Part shown: positions 37,646 to 46,964 of the stretch, in pieces
Layout: each line of letters begins with the position of its first letter
Position numbering within the stretch: the stretch's first letter is position 1
Source of the DNA: Streptomyces carpinensis
Lineage (GTDB): Bacteria; Actinomycetota; Actinomycetes; Streptomycetales; Streptomycetaceae
Assembly: GCF_002154505.1 (NCBI RefSeq)
Contig: NZ_MUBM01000085.1
Span: 230-64,229 of the forward strand
Direction of reading: 5' to 3'
Length of the DNA: 64,000 nt
The notes under the pieces: generated by a model
Told to the model about the DNA's origin: nothing
Database searches by the model: none
The model's input: the letters and a program-made list of their open reading frames with translations, nothing else
Translations under genes and position numbers: made by a program

Positions 37646-39463
37646 GTGGCCTTGAGACACTCCGACGTTCCAGGTCCGGACCGCGGCCCCACCGCACGGC
37701 CGGACGTACTCGCGGCGGCACGGGAGCGTTTCCTCACCGCCGGCGCCGTCGACTCGGACAAGGTGCGTGAGACGATCGCGGCCTCGTGGTGGCGGTCCAG
37801 AAGCTGGAACGTGGCAGCCGACCGCGTCCAACTGCCCTACACCAAGGACCCCAATCTGGAGACGCCGCTGGTACACAGCGCCGCCCCGGTACTCCATCGC
37901 CTGCAGGAGCAGTTGAGCGACGTGGCGGTGAGCATCATCCTCACCGACGTCCAGGGAGTGATCCTGCACCGGGGCACCGACGACCGGGTGCTCGCAGACC
38001 ATCTGGACCGGGTGCAACTGGCGCCCGGCTTCAGCTACGCGGAACAGTTCGTGGGCACCAACGGCATCGGCACGTCCCTGGAGGGAGGCCGGGCCACCGG
38101 GGTGTTCGGGCACGAGCACTACGCGGAGAACCTCGAGGACCTCGGCTGCGCCGGAGCCCCCGTTCGCCATCCCCTCTCCGGCCAGGTACTCGGAGTGGTC
38201 GACCTGACCTGCTGGAGCCGTGACGCCGGCCCCCTGCTGCTGACGCTGGCCAAGACAACTGCCGAACATATCGAGCAGGAACTGACGACGCTGGCCGGAC
38301 TACGCGAATTCGCCCTGTTCCAGGAGTACTTGCGGGCCTGCCGGCGCAGCGGCGGCATCGTGTTCGCCCTCAACAACGACGTCGTCATGATGAACGACCA
38401 TGCCCGCCAGGTGCTCGCGCCCGAGGACCAGGCCGCACTGCTCGGCACCGCGGCCGAGGCGATGTGGGGCGGCAGGCGCGCCTCCGTCGAGGTGGACCTG
38501 CCCAGCGGCGCGAAGGCGCGGATGTTCTGCGCCCCGGTGGACACCGACTCGGGGCCGGCCGGCGGCGTGGTGCGGGTCCGGCTGACCGAGGCGCCCCGGG
38601 AGCTGCCGCCCGGCGGTCCCGCCCCTCGTCCGCTGCTGCCGGGCCTCGTCGGCTCCGGTGCCCTGTGGCAGCGCGCCTGCGACGACGTGCGCGCCCACTA
38701 CCGGAGCGGCGAGTGGATCACCGTGCAGGGCGAGCCCGGAGCCGGGAAGCTCGCACTGCTGCGGGCCGTGCACCGGCATCATGATCCCGCCGGCCGTTTC
38801 CAGGTGCTGGACGCGGCCGAGGCCGCCCGGCCCTCCGACTTCCTCACCCGCGTCCAGCAGGAACTCGACGAGCACGACGGGACGCTGGTGTTGCGGCACG
38901 TCGACCGCCTGCCCGGGGCGGGTGGTCGCGCCCTGGCGGCCCTTCTGCAACGGCAGCGCCGGGCTGCCGTCCGGTCCGGCCGGCACCGGTGGGTGGCGGC
39001 CACCCACCAGTCGCTCGACCACGACGAGGCCGATCTCCTGCGCGCCTTCCCCGGCACGGTGCAGGTCCCGCCGCTGCGTCACCACATCGAGGACCTGCGC
39101 GAGCTCGTTCCCTTCCTGCTCGTGACGCTGCCCTCGGCGGAGACACTCACCTGCTCTCCCGCCGCGCTGCAACTGCTCATGCGCAACGCCTGGCCCGGCA
39201 ACGTCGCGCAGCTGCGGCAGGTTCTGCGCACCGTCGTGCAGCACCGCAGGGCAGGCGTGATCGAGCCCGGGGACCTGCCCCCGCAGTGCCGGTCGGTGAC
39301 CCGCCGGGTGCTCAGCCCGCTGGAGGCCCTGGAGCGTGACGCGATCGTACGGAGCCTGATCGATGCGCAGGGCAGGAAGAACGAGGCCGCCCAGGCGCTC
39401 GGGATGTCCCGCGCCACCATCTACCGGAAGATCCGCGATTACGGCATCGACCTGCCGCGGTGA
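37646..39463 (+). CDS. AcoR/MimR-like GAF-AAA+-Fis transcriptional activator
   Basis: 605 residues from the GTG at 37646, which has GGGAGG upstream; a longer start at 37562 is possible. The N-terminal AcoR-type segment is ARERFLTAGAVDSDKVRETI. A GAF-like sensor follows, with FVGTNGIGTSLEGGRATGVFG near 155. A reduced AAA+ domain (about 380-540) has Walker A GEPGAGKL and a weak Walker B (GTLVLRHVDRLP), but no GAFTGA loop is found. A Fis-type HTH is at the C-terminus (NEAAQALGMSRATIYRKI). Actinomycete members act without sigma-54. It is divergent from the operon, like MimR/PrmR. Confidence 0.85.
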   Translation: MALRHSDVPGPDRGPTARPDVLAAARERFLTAGAVDSDKVRETIAASWWRSRSWNVAADRVQLPYTKDPNLETPLVHSAAPVLHRLQEQLSDVAVSIILTDVQGVILHRGTDDRVLADHLDRVQLAPGFSYAEQFVGTNGIGTSLEGGRATGVFGHEHYAENLEDLGCAGAPVRHPLSGQVLGVVDLTCWSRDAGPLLLTLAKTTAEHIEQELTTLAGLREFALFQEYLRACRRSGGIVFALNNDVVMMNDHARQVLAPEDQAALLGTAAEAMWGGRRASVEVDLPSGAKARMFCAPVDTDSGPAGGVVRVRLTEAPRELPPGGPAPRPLLPGLVGSGALWQRACDDVRAHYRSGEWITVQGEPGAGKLALLRAVHRHHDPAGRFQVLDAAEAARPSDFLTRVQQELDEHDGTLVLRHVDRLPGAGGRALAALLQRQRRAAVRSGRHRWVAATHQSLDHDEADLLRAFPGTVQVPPLRHHIEDLRELVPFLLVTLPSAETLTCSPAALQLLMRNAWPGNVAQLRQVLRTVVQHRRAGVIEPGDLPPQCRSVTRRVLSPLEALERDAIVRSLIDAQGRKNEAAQALGMSRATIYRKIRDYGIDLPR

Positions 39464-39485
39464 CGGCGCCCGCCGGCGCCGTCAC
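39460..39485. terminator. Bidirectional terminator hairpin between convergent genes
   Basis: Perfect 11-bp arms GTGACGGCGCC and complement around a CGCC loop. The hairpin starts on the stop codon of the activator gene and faces the convergent DUF5996 gene. It has no U-tract, as is common in Streptomyces. Confidence 0.5.
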
Positions 39486-39641
39486 CGCCGGCGGGGCGGA
39501 CGAGGCCGAGTCCCGCCCATGTCGTGCAGCGGTACGTCGATGCGGTTCACCGTGAACACGTGAGGTGACCTTCCCGGTGCACGATGTCCGGGACGTGGTA
39601 TCGCAGCGCCCACCTCTGTGCCCGTCGGGCTGGACCCGGCG

Positions 39642-40586
39642 CTATGTGACGTCCCGCAGTCGCTGGGGATCGCATTCGAGCGTGGCGCGGTCCCACCGTC
39701 CGTGTTCGGCTGCCGCGTCGTAGGTGGTCTGCAGGAATCCGAGGAGCACGGCATCCGGGTCACCGGCGGTGCGCACGCTCTCGTACGGCAGGAGGAACTG
39801 GCCGTTCTCCCTGCTGTAGAAGGCATCGGTCGGAGTGACCGGGTGTTCGGCGAAGCCGTCGGGCTCCGGATAGGCATAGGCGTAGAAGGCACCCTCCTCG
39901 CCACCGCCGGGCCAGAAGCCGCAGCTGCTGAGCTCGTGGGAGTAGCCCTCCACCATCACGAAGTCACCGCAGTTCGGCGCGCCGCCCGGGTGTGGTGGCG
40001 CGGGGCGGCCGGAGAACCTCGTGCACGCCAGGTCCATGGCTCCCCAGAAGTAGTGCACCGGGCTGACCTTGCCGGTGAAGCGTGAGCGGAAGACGCCCAT
40101 GACGCGATGGGCCTGCAGCAGCTGCTGCCAGAAGAGGCGAGCCGCGGTGGGGTCGTAGGAGGCGTGGCGGTCGTCCTCGGCGAACGGGATCGCGGGTTCC
40201 ACTTCGTTCGGGTGGGCCTGGATCGGCGCCTCGATCCCCAGCTCGTTCAGGGCGCGCATCGTCTCTTCGTAGAACCGGGCCACTGGCTTCGGCTCCAGGG
40301 CCACCGTACGGACGGCACCGTCGCTGGTACGGATGACCAGCCGGCGGTCGATGAAGTCGAACTCGATGTCGAAGGCTCCGGAGCCGTACGGGATGGCGGA
40401 GGTGGTCAGCCCACGTGGACTGACATACAGCGTGACCTGCCACCAGTGGTTGATCAGCGGCGCGTGCGTCAGGCGCACCTTGCCGACGATCTGGGTCCAC
40501 ATGTGCAGGGTGTCCCTGGTCTCGGTCCAGTCGGCCACCCGGAGCCGCGGCCATGTCTCGCGTGTGCGCGTTGTCGGCAGGGTCAC
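39642..40586 (-). CDS. DUF5996 family protein
   Basis: 314 residues from the GTG at 40586, which has GGGAGG 7 bp upstream. Conserved features of this actinomycete family are WTETRDTLHMWTQIVGKVRL, INHWWQVTLYVSPRGLTTS, HYFWGAMDLACTRFSGRPAP (pieces of a longer run) and a C-terminal FLLPYESVR. It is cytoplasmic and has no known function. It is convergent with the activator and otherwise alone. Confidence 0.8.
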   Translation of the reverse strand: MTLPTTRTRETWPRLRVADWTETRDTLHMWTQIVGKVRLTHAPLINHWWQVTLYVSPRGLTTSAIPYGSGAFDIEFDFIDRRLVIRTSDGAVRTVALEPKPVARFYEETMRALNELGIEAPIQAHPNEVEPAIPFAEDDRHASYDPTAARLFWQQLLQAHRVMGVFRSRFTGKVSPVHYFWGAMDLACTRFSGRPAPPHPGGAPNCGDFVMVEGYSHELSSCGFWPGGGEEGAFYAYAYPEPDGFAEHPVTPTDAFYSRENGQFLLPYESVRTAGDPDAVLLGFLQTTYDAAAEHGRWDRATLECDPQRLRDVT

Positions 40587-40961
40587 CGTTGTGCCTCCCG
40601 GATCGGCGTCATCGGTGTTCGGGACGGGCGTACCGGCCGGTTCGGCCGGTGGGGAGGGCCGACCGCCTGCACAGACGCCCGGGACGGTGAGGCTTCCTGG
40701 GGCCTGTCGCGGATGGGTTCCCTCCTCAGCAGACTCGCCTCCGTGCGCCGCAGGGGCAACTCGGACGCCACGGACACTCCCGGCAACGGCCAGAGACACC
40801 CTGACGTGGGCGAACGGCACCTCATTCGGCGGCTCGACCCGGGCCGGGGAGCGCTGGGCCGTGCGGATGACGGAGATCGCGCCGGGCGCGGTCGCCTGAG
40901 CCGGTGGCGCCGATTCCGCCTAGCCTGAACATTCGGGGAACCGGCACACAAAAGGAACACC
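40587..40961. other. Intergenic region, no gene seen
   Basis: Divergent gap between the DUF5996 gene and the SDR. No convincing coding frame. A TAGCCT at 40921-40926 could be the -10 of the SDR promoter, followed by AAAGGA about 6 bp before the ATG at 40962. Confidence 0.5.
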
Positions 40962-41756
40962 ATGGATCTCCAGCTCAAGGCCAACGTCGCCGTCGTCACC
41001 GGGGCGAGCAAGGGCATCGGTCTCGCCATCGCCGATGCGTTCGCCCGTGAAGGCGCTCACGTCTTCGCCGGCAGCCGGAGCATCACTCCCGAACTCGAGG
41101 GACTCCACCAGAAGTACGGCGTCACCGCCGTCCCGGTCGACCTGTCCACCGAGGGCGGACCGGACGAACTCGTCCGGCGCGCGGTGGACCAGTACGGCAG
41201 GGTCGACACCCTGGTCAACTCCCTGGGTGCCGCGACGCCCCGTCCGAGCTTCCTGGACGTCGACGACGGCGAGTGGCAACGGATCTTCAACCTGACCCTG
41301 TTCAGCGCGGTCCGCGCCGGCCGCGCGGCACTTCCCCACCTGCTGGACGCGGACGGGGGTTGCATCATCAACATCACCTCCATCAACGCGCGCCTGCCCT
41401 TCCCCATGGTCGTGGACTACTCCGCGGCCAAGGCCGCGCTGGCCAGCCTGACCAAGTCACTGTCCGAGGAATTCGCACCGCGGGGCGTCCGGGTCAACGC
41501 GATCGCGCCGGGCCCGGTCCGCACCCCGTTCTGGACCGCACCGGGCGGCTTCGCCGAGGCCACGGCGGCCCAGGCCGGCACCACCGTGCAGGAGGCCATC
41601 GAGGAAGTCGTGCCGCAGAGCATGCACATCTCCACAGGCCGGGTCACCGAAGCACATGAGGTCGCCGACCTGGCTCTCTTCCTCGCCTCCCCGCTCGCCG
41701 CCAACATCACGGGAGCCGAGTTCACCATCGACGGCGGCCAGATCAAGACGCTGTGA
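40962..41756 (+). CDS. Short-chain dehydrogenase/reductase
   Basis: 264 residues, classical SDR. The NAD(P)-binding glycine motif is TGASKGIG at 13-20. NSLGAA lies near 88, the catalytic Ser in IINITSINA near 140 and the YSAAK active site near 155-159 (Tyr and Lys). The C-terminal GAEFTIDGGQ is typical. An Arg in GSRSI after beta-2 suggests NADP(H). The ATG follows AAAGGAACACC. It is isolated between convergent and divergent neighbours, and the substrate is unknown. Confidence 0.9.
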   Translation: MDLQLKANVAVVTGASKGIGLAIADAFAREGAHVFAGSRSITPELEGLHQKYGVTAVPVDLSTEGGPDELVRRAVDQYGRVDTLVNSLGAATPRPSFLDVDDGEWQRIFNLTLFSAVRAGRAALPHLLDADGGCIINITSINARLPFPMVVDYSAAKAALASLTKSLSEEFAPRGVRVNAIAPGPVRTPFWTAPGGFAEATAAQAGTTVQEAIEEVVPQSMHISTGRVTEAHEVADLALFLASPLAANITGAEFTIDGGQIKTL

Positions 41757-41888
41757 TCTTCCGCGCTCCCACGCGCAACCGAACGATCTTCCCGCGACAT
41801 GGCGGACCGGGAAGGAGACCCATGCCTCCTTTCCGGCCCGCCCGGCCGCCGTCGCGGCTGCGCGGCCGGCACGGTCACGGGGGCCGCT

Positions 41889-43247
41889 CTACCAGCCGAC
41901 CGCGACCAGCAGCCACTGGGGGCTGCCGTGGGAGATGAAGGAGGACTGGCCCGCCACATCGTCGTACGGGAAACCGTAGGCCAGGTGGTTGACGGCGTTG
42001 TCGTGCCAGAACTTGGCGTAGTAGTTCGCCGGGGCCGCCTTGTAGAACTGGCCGGGGTCACTCTGCTGGGACGACGGGAGCGTGGCCACGTGGCGGTTGA
42101 GGGCCGCGCACATGTCGGGGTTGCCGGCGAGGGAGGCGGCACAGCCGAAGATGTCGGAGGTGGCTGCGCCGACACCGACGGACCGGGCGTAGGAGGTGAA
42201 GTAGTCGGCGTTGGCGCCACCGGAGCGGAAGCTGGGGTCACTGCCGGGAGCGATGATGCGGTAGGGGGCCTGCGTCTGGGCCAGCACTCTGAACGGGGCC
42301 GGTACCGCGTCGATGAAGCGCTGGAAGGTGGTGGCACGGTCCTCGGCGAAGGTCTGCCGGTTCTCACCGACCTCGACGTCGTAGCCGTCCTTGGTGTGCA
42401 GGCGCATGGCGAGCTTGATGCCGAAGGCGTCGACTCGTGTGGTGTTGCCGTTGAAGACGTTGCCGCCGACGGTGAACTCGATGAAGTCGTAGTAGGGGCT
42501 GTCGGGTGAACCGAGGTGGAAGTACATCCGCCCCGCGGAGTTGGCAGGCATGTCGAGATAGGGCTGCTCCGCGATGGAGTGCGCCTGGCCGTTGAAGCTC
42601 CAGTACACCTGGCTGTCGGGGTACTTGCCGTTGGTGCGGTTGAGGATCTTCACCTCGACGGCGTTGTGCGCGGCGGGGATGTCGCCGGTGCTGCCCCAGA
42701 AGTCGTCCGTCGGCGGGGTGCTGTCGCCGGGCCCGTACACCTCGAACTCCCACAGGGAGTAACCGTACGGAGTTGCCCTGGCGGTGCCGTAGACCCGGAC
42801 GTACCGGCCGCTGCCGCTGACGTTCAGGGTCTGGGCCCCGCCGGTGGAGGTCGTGGTGGAGTACACCGTCGTCCAGGTCCGTGCGTCGGTGGAGGTCTGG
42901 ATCTGATAGGCCGTGGCGTAGGCGGCCTCCCACTTCAGGCTGACGCGGGTGACCTGCTGGACGGAGCCGAGGTCCACCTGGAGCCACTGGGGATCGGCGA
43001 AGGCCGAGGACCAGCGGGTGCTCGCATCACCGTCGACCGCCGCGGCGGCCGGGAACGCCGCACTCTCGGTCGAGGACGCGCTCACCGGCCGGCCGCGGGA
43101 GAGCAGGAGGTCGTCGGCCCGGGCGGACGACTGTGTCATGGCGAAGAAGCAGGCGGCGAAGAGGGCGAGGACCAGGCAGAGGGCCGTTCGGGAACGCATG
43201 ACGCCGGTCGGCGGTCTCGGTGCCGGCGCGCAGGGGGGTGTCTGCAT
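41889..43247 (-). CDS. Secreted GH64 beta-1,3-glucanase with N-terminal CBM32-type domain
   Basis: 452 residues from the ATG at 43247 (GGAGA 4 bp upstream). A second ATG at 43199 starts directly at the signal peptide (MRSRTALCLVLALFAACFFA). An F5/8-type C (CBM32) domain covers about 50-180 (GRPVSASSTE..FPAAAAVDGD, WLQVDLGS). The GH64 domain follows, with catalytic E257 (DFIEFT) and D273 (TRVDAFG); their 16-residue spacing equals E154/D170 of laminaripentaose-producing glucanase. It hydrolyses fungal or oomycete beta-1,3-glucan. It is divergent from the chitinase gene. Confidence 0.9.
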   Translation of the reverse strand: MQTPPCAPAPRPPTGVMRSRTALCLVLALFAACFFAMTQSSARADDLLLSRGRPVSASSTESAAFPAAAAVDGDASTRWSSAFADPQWLQVDLGSVQQVTRVSLKWEAAYATAYQIQTSTDARTWTTVYSTTTSTGGAQTLNVSGSGRYVRVYGTARATPYGYSLWEFEVYGPGDSTPPTDDFWGSTGDIPAAHNAVEVKILNRTNGKYPDSQVYWSFNGQAHSIAEQPYLDMPANSAGRMYFHLGSPDSPYYDFIEFTVGGNVFNGNTTRVDAFGIKLAMRLHTKDGYDVEVGENRQTFAEDRATTFQRFIDAVPAPFRVLAQTQAPYRIIAPGSDPSFRSGGANADYFTSYARSVGVGAATSDIFGCAASLAGNPDMCAALNRHVATLPSSQQSDPGQFYKAAPANYYAKFWHDNAVNHLAYGFPYDDVAGQSSFISHGSPQWLLVAVGW

Positions 43248-43299
43248 GAAGTCTCCAAAGCCGAGCAAGGCCTGTGGGGATGGAGGGGCGGCAGTGCCT

Positions 43300-43311
43300 G
43301 AGAGCGCTCTC
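43300..43311. promoter_or_regulatory. CebR/LacI-type operator upstream of GH64
   Basis: GAGAGCGCTCTC is a perfect 12-bp palindrome within TGAGAGCGCTCTCT, one substitution class away from the CebR box TGGGAGCGCTCCCA that controls beta-glucan and cellobiose genes in Streptomyces. It lies 53 bp upstream of the GH64 start. Confidence 0.6.
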
Positions 43312-43533
43312 TCGGCGTTTGTACTCCCGCTGCGATCCACCGTCAACAACTGAACGCGAGACCGTCACACCGCAGTCGCCTCGCGGAAGCAGACGGCTGC
43401 CTGCCCTGTCTGTGCGTGAGTGTTTCTCGGCTCGGTGGGCGAGGTGGGCGGTTGACCGACGGGAACGGCCGTTTTGCCGGTCTTCGACTTCTGAGTAGGC
43501 CCAACTCGACCGCCGACGCGACTCGTTCACCTC

Positions 43534-43562
43534 TTGACGTGTTTGGTTCAGGCCTTTAGGTT
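43534..43562 (+). promoter_or_regulatory. Promoter of the GH19 chitinase
   Basis: TTGACG at 43534-43539 and TAGGTT at 43557-43562 with a 17-bp spacer fit the Streptomyces vegetative consensus (TTGACN-N17-TAGRRT). The hexamers are about 105 bp upstream of the chitinase start. TTTGGTTCAGGCCTTTAG within the spacer and -10 resembles the direct-repeat (TGGTCYRGACC) class only weakly. Confidence 0.6.
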
Positions 43563-43666
43563 CCGGGTGGCCGGGGCTCACCGACCTGTTCCCGCCCCGG
43601 GACCGCCAAGCCGTCGCGGAGCTCGCAGACGCACATTCACCCCCCACCGTCAGGAGCGCCCCTTCC

Positions 43667-44818
43667 ATGTCCATGCCCTTTGCCGGAGGACTCTCCGGCA
43701 GACGCTCGCCCCTGGGATGGTTCGCCGTCGCCGTCGCCGTCGCCGTCGCCGCCGCGCTCATCGCGGCACTGTTCACTGCCGCGCCTGCGCATGCGGCGGA
43801 CGGCCAGATCACCGGACTCGCCGGCAAGTGCGTGGACGTGGCAGGGGCCAACAGCGCCAACGGCACCGCCGTTCAGCTCTACGACTGCAACGGAACCAGC
43901 GCCCAGCGCTGGTCCAATGCGGGTGACGGAACCCTGAGGGCGCTCGGCAAGTGCCTGGACGTGGTCGACCGCGGAACCGGCGACGGAGCGGCCGTTCAGC
44001 TGTGGGACTGCTCCGGCGGGGCGAACCAGCAGTGGGTGGTCACCGCCGCCCACGACATCGTCAATCCGGCCGCCGACAAGTGCCTGGACGTGCGCGACAA
44101 CAACTCCGCCAACGGCACCCGTCTGCAGATCTGGACGTGCACCGGCGGGGCGAATCAGAAGTGGAACGCGCCCGGTGGCGGAGGCGGCAGCTCCCTGTCC
44201 GGATTCGTCGTCACAGAAGCCCAGTTCAACCAGATGTTCCCGCACAGGAACGGCTTCTACGCCTACAACGGGCTGGTGCAGGCCCTGAGTTCCTACCCGG
44301 CCTTCGCGAACACCGGCAGTGACGCGGTGAAGAAGCAGGAGGCCGCCGCCTTCCTCGCCAACGTCAGCCACGAGACCGGCGGCCTGGTGTACGTGGTCGA
44401 GCAGAACACGGCCAACTACCCGCATTACTGCGACTGGAGTCAGTCCTACGGCTGCCCGGCGGGCCAGGCCGCGTACTACGGGCGCGGACCGCTCCAGCTC
44501 AGCTGGAACTTCAACTACAAGGCCGCCGGTGACGCACTCGGCATCGACCTGCTGGGCAACCCCTGGCTGGTGCAGAACGACGCAGCGGTCGCCTGGAGGA
44601 CCGGTCTGTGGTACTGGAACACCCAGTCCGGGCCTGGCAGCATGACCCCGCACAACGCCATGGTGAATCAGGCCGGATTCGGCCAGACCATCCGATCCAT
44701 CAACGGCTCCCTGGAATGCGACGGCAAGAACCCCGCTCAGGTGCAGAGCCGAGTCGACGCCTACCAGAGGTTCACCGCCATCCTGGGTGTCAGCCCCGGG
44801 AGCGGCCTGTACTGCTGA
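43667..44818 (+). CDS. Secreted GH19 chitinase with N-terminal ricin-B lectin domain
   Basis: 383 residues. A long signal (basic GRRS, then a V/A-rich hydrophobic core, cleavage at AHA-AD near 45) precedes a three-repeat ricin-B domain (about 47-170; GKCVDV, GKCLDV and DKCLDV with QxW motifs). A GGGGG linker joins it to the GH19 catalytic domain (about 180-383). Catalytic glutamates are E236 (VSHETGG) and E245 (VVEQNT); the 9-residue gap matches Streptomyces GH19 chitinases. GH19 enzymes lyse fungal hyphal walls. Divergent from the GH64 glucanase, it forms an antifungal pair. Confidence 0.93.
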   Translation: MSMPFAGGLSGRRSPLGWFAVAVAVAVAAALIAALFTAAPAHAADGQITGLAGKCVDVAGANSANGTAVQLYDCNGTSAQRWSNAGDGTLRALGKCLDVVDRGTGDGAAVQLWDCSGGANQQWVVTAAHDIVNPAADKCLDVRDNNSANGTRLQIWTCTGGANQKWNAPGGGGGSSLSGFVVTEAQFNQMFPHRNGFYAYNGLVQALSSYPAFANTGSDAVKKQEAAAFLANVSHETGGLVYVVEQNTANYPHYCDWSQSYGCPAGQAAYYGRGPLQLSWNFNYKAAGDALGIDLLGNPWLVQNDAAVAWRTGLWYWNTQSGPGSMTPHNAMVNQAGFGQTIRSINGSLECDGKNPAQVQSRVDAYQRFTAILGVSPGSGLYC

Positions 44819-45045
44819 ACGGGACCTCACGGCACTCGGTGAGTGGGTCGGAGCAACCCCTCCGGTCCACGCACCCGCCCGCGCGCTCACTGCTGTTCAT
44901 GTAGATAAACATTGCTTACGTGGGTGTACATGCGGGCTTCTGCTGTGCCACGCTCGATCGGTCAACCGCCTTGCAAAAGTGCAGAGTTGAGGGAGGCGCG
45001 GGCCGATCGACCTTTCCCGACGTATCTTGCTGACCACGGCCGCTG

Positions 45046-46233
45046 GTGCCGCGGCGCTCTCCGCGGCACCGGCGACGGCTGCCCGCGCCGCCGACCGGAC
45101 GCCGACGGCGACCCCTCCGCACGCTTCGCGCCGCCGCCGACTACGCGATCGGCAAACTCCGCGCTGTCGCCCCGGGGGTGACCTCCTTCCCCGTCGGCAC
45201 GAAGGCCGAGAAGTGGGTGTACTCCCAAGGCGGCGACTGGGTCGGGGGATTCTGGCCCGGCACACTGTGGATGGCCTGGCTCCACAACGGGGACGACACC
45301 TTCCGCACCCTGGCGCTGGCTTCGGCGAAGAAACTCGCGCCCCGCCAGACCGACACCACCACCCACGACCTCGGCTTCCTGTTCTATCCGTCGTGGGTCA
45401 CCGCATGGCGTCTGACAGGCGACGACACCTGGCGGACGGGCGCCCTCCACGCGGCCGACACGCTGAGCCGCCGCTACAATCCCGACGGCCGCTTCATCCG
45501 TGCCTGGGGAGCGCTGAACGATCCGAACAATGCGGGCCGCGTCATCATGGACACGATGATGAACCTCGACCTGTTGGCCTTCGCGAGCGAACAGACCGGC
45601 GACGGGAAGTACCTCGACATCGCCGTGGAGCACGCGCGAACCACGCAGCGCGCCTTTCCGCGCGCCGACGGATCGACTCCCCACGTGTACGACTTCGATC
45701 CCACCACCGGCGCACCCATCGGGCCCAATACCGTGCAGGGCTACAGCCCCACCTCCTGCTGGGCACGTGGACAGGCCTGGGGGATCTACGGCTTTACGAC
45801 GATGCACCGCCGCACCGGTGACGAGCAGTTCCTGACGACCGCGCGCAGACTCGCCGACTACGCGCTGGGAGCCCTGACCCCGGACCACGTCCCCGTCTGG
45901 GACTACCGTGCGCCTCAGCAGCCGTACGACGTCAAGGACGCCTCCGCCGGCGCGATCATGGCCTGTGGTCTCCTCGACCTGTCCGCCGTCACGGGCCGGC
46001 ACGAGTACCGGGAGGCGGCCCTGCGGCTGCTGACCGCGCTGGCGGAGACCTGCCTGACCAGGAACTCGTCCCGCGCCGAGGCGATCGTCGCCCGTTGCAC
46101 CCGGAACCGGCCGGCCGAGGACGGCATCGAGATCTCCCTGCCGTACGCCGACTGCTACCTGCTCGAAGGCATCCTGCGAGTGCTGCGGCCGCACGACGTC
46201 GACCGGGCGATCGACCTGTCCGGACCGAGGTGA
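45046..46233 (+). CDS. GH88-family unsaturated glucuronyl hydrolase, 5' end damaged
   Basis: The frame that ends at 46233 encodes an (alpha/alpha)6 GH88 domain: GGDWVGGFWPGTLWMAWL, the catalytic Asp in HDLGFLFYPSW and MDTMMNLDLL (Asp88 and Asp149 of Bacillus UGL), and SPTSCWARGQAWGIYG. The family hydrolyses 4,5-unsaturated uronyl oligosaccharides made by lyases. The nominal start in this frame (GTG at 45046) gives an arginine-rich junk leader. A proper Tat signal (LSRRILLTTAAGAAALSAAPA) lies in another frame from about 45012, behind GGGAGG, but it lacks a start codon and must shift frame near 45115-45125 to join. The gene is therefore probably inactive as a secreted enzyme, or the sequence contains errors. 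Confidence 0.72.
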   Translation: MPRRSPRHRRRLPAPPTGRRRRPLRTLRAAADYAIGKLRAVAPGVTSFPVGTKAEKWVYSQGGDWVGGFWPGTLWMAWLHNGDDTFRTLALASAKKLAPRQTDTTTHDLGFLFYPSWVTAWRLTGDDTWRTGALHAADTLSRRYNPDGRFIRAWGALNDPNNAGRVIMDTMMNLDLLAFASEQTGDGKYLDIAVEHARTTQRAFPRADGSTPHVYDFDPTTGAPIGPNTVQGYSPTSCWARGQAWGIYGFTTMHRRTGDEQFLTTARRLADYALGALTPDHVPVWDYRAPQQPYDVKDASAGAIMACGLLDLSAVTGRHEYREAALRLLTALAETCLTRNSSRAEAIVARCTRNRPAEDGIEISLPYADCYLLEGILRVLRPHDVDRAIDLSGPR

Positions 46234-46382
46234 GGGCGACCGGTCGCCGCGGCGCACGTCATCATGCGTGGCCGTCCTGAGGCCCGAAGGCCGAGCCGCA
46301 TGGCTGCGGAACTGTTCCACCCCGGTGACGCGTCCCGCCGGCGTCCGAGTCCACCGGACATTCGTGAGCCGGGCGAGAGACC

Positions 46383-46949
46383 CTAGCCGCCCGCGGCCAC
46401 GGCCTTGAGCTCGTCCAGTGATTCGCGCATCACCTGCGACATCTCGCGTTCCTCGGCCGGCGCGATCCAGCGCTCGAAACCGACCTTGAACACGGCGACA
46501 CCCGCCTCGGCGGTCAGGCTCGCGGCGGGCTCGGCGACGCCGCGTCGGCGCAGGGCGTCGGCGAGCGCCGCCGACAGTGAGGCGAGCTTGATCAGCTCAC
46601 GTTCCCGCAGCTCCGCGTTCGCCACGATGAGGGCCTGTCGCTGCCGGGAGTACTCGCGGCGTCCGACGAACATCGCTGAGACCGCCTGGAGCCCCGCCGC
46701 TATCGAGTCGATCGGCGCTGCCGACTCGGGAGCCCCGGTGACCGCGTTCACGAACAGCTCCTGCAACGCACCGGAGCCGCCGAACAGCACCTCGCGCTTG
46801 TCGGCGTAGTGCCGGAAGAAGGTCCGCTCGGTGAGGCCGGCCCGCTTGGCGATCTCCGCCACGGTGGTCTGCTCGTAGCCGCGCTCTCCGCAGAGCTCCA
46901 ACGCCGCCTCCGCCAGGCGTCCACGTGCGTTCGGCTCCCATCTGCTCAT
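46383..46949 (-). CDS. TetR-family transcriptional repressor
   Basis: 188 residues. The N-terminal HTH (about 8-55) reads GRLAEAALELCGERGYEQTTV, then KRAGLTERTFFRHYADKREVLFGG, a standard TetR DNA-binding domain. The C-terminal ligand domain is helical. It is divergent from the SDR-type epimerase at 47035 across 85 bp that hold two 19-bp operators and a promoter, so it most likely represses that gene and itself. Confidence 0.9.
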   Translation of the reverse strand: MSRWEPNARGRLAEAALELCGERGYEQTTVAEIAKRAGLTERTFFRHYADKREVLFGGSGALQELFVNAVTGAPESAAPIDSIAAGLQAVSAMFVGRREYSRQRQALIVANAELRERELIKLASLSAALADALRRRGVAEPAASLTAEAGVAVFKVGFERWIAPAEEREMSQVMRESLDELKAVAAGG

Positions 46950-46964
46950 GAGCAGATCCTACGT

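Noticed and set aside
46235..46248. GGCGACCGGTCGCC palindrome after the GH88 gene as a terminator
   Set aside because: No loop and no T-tract; too short to call.
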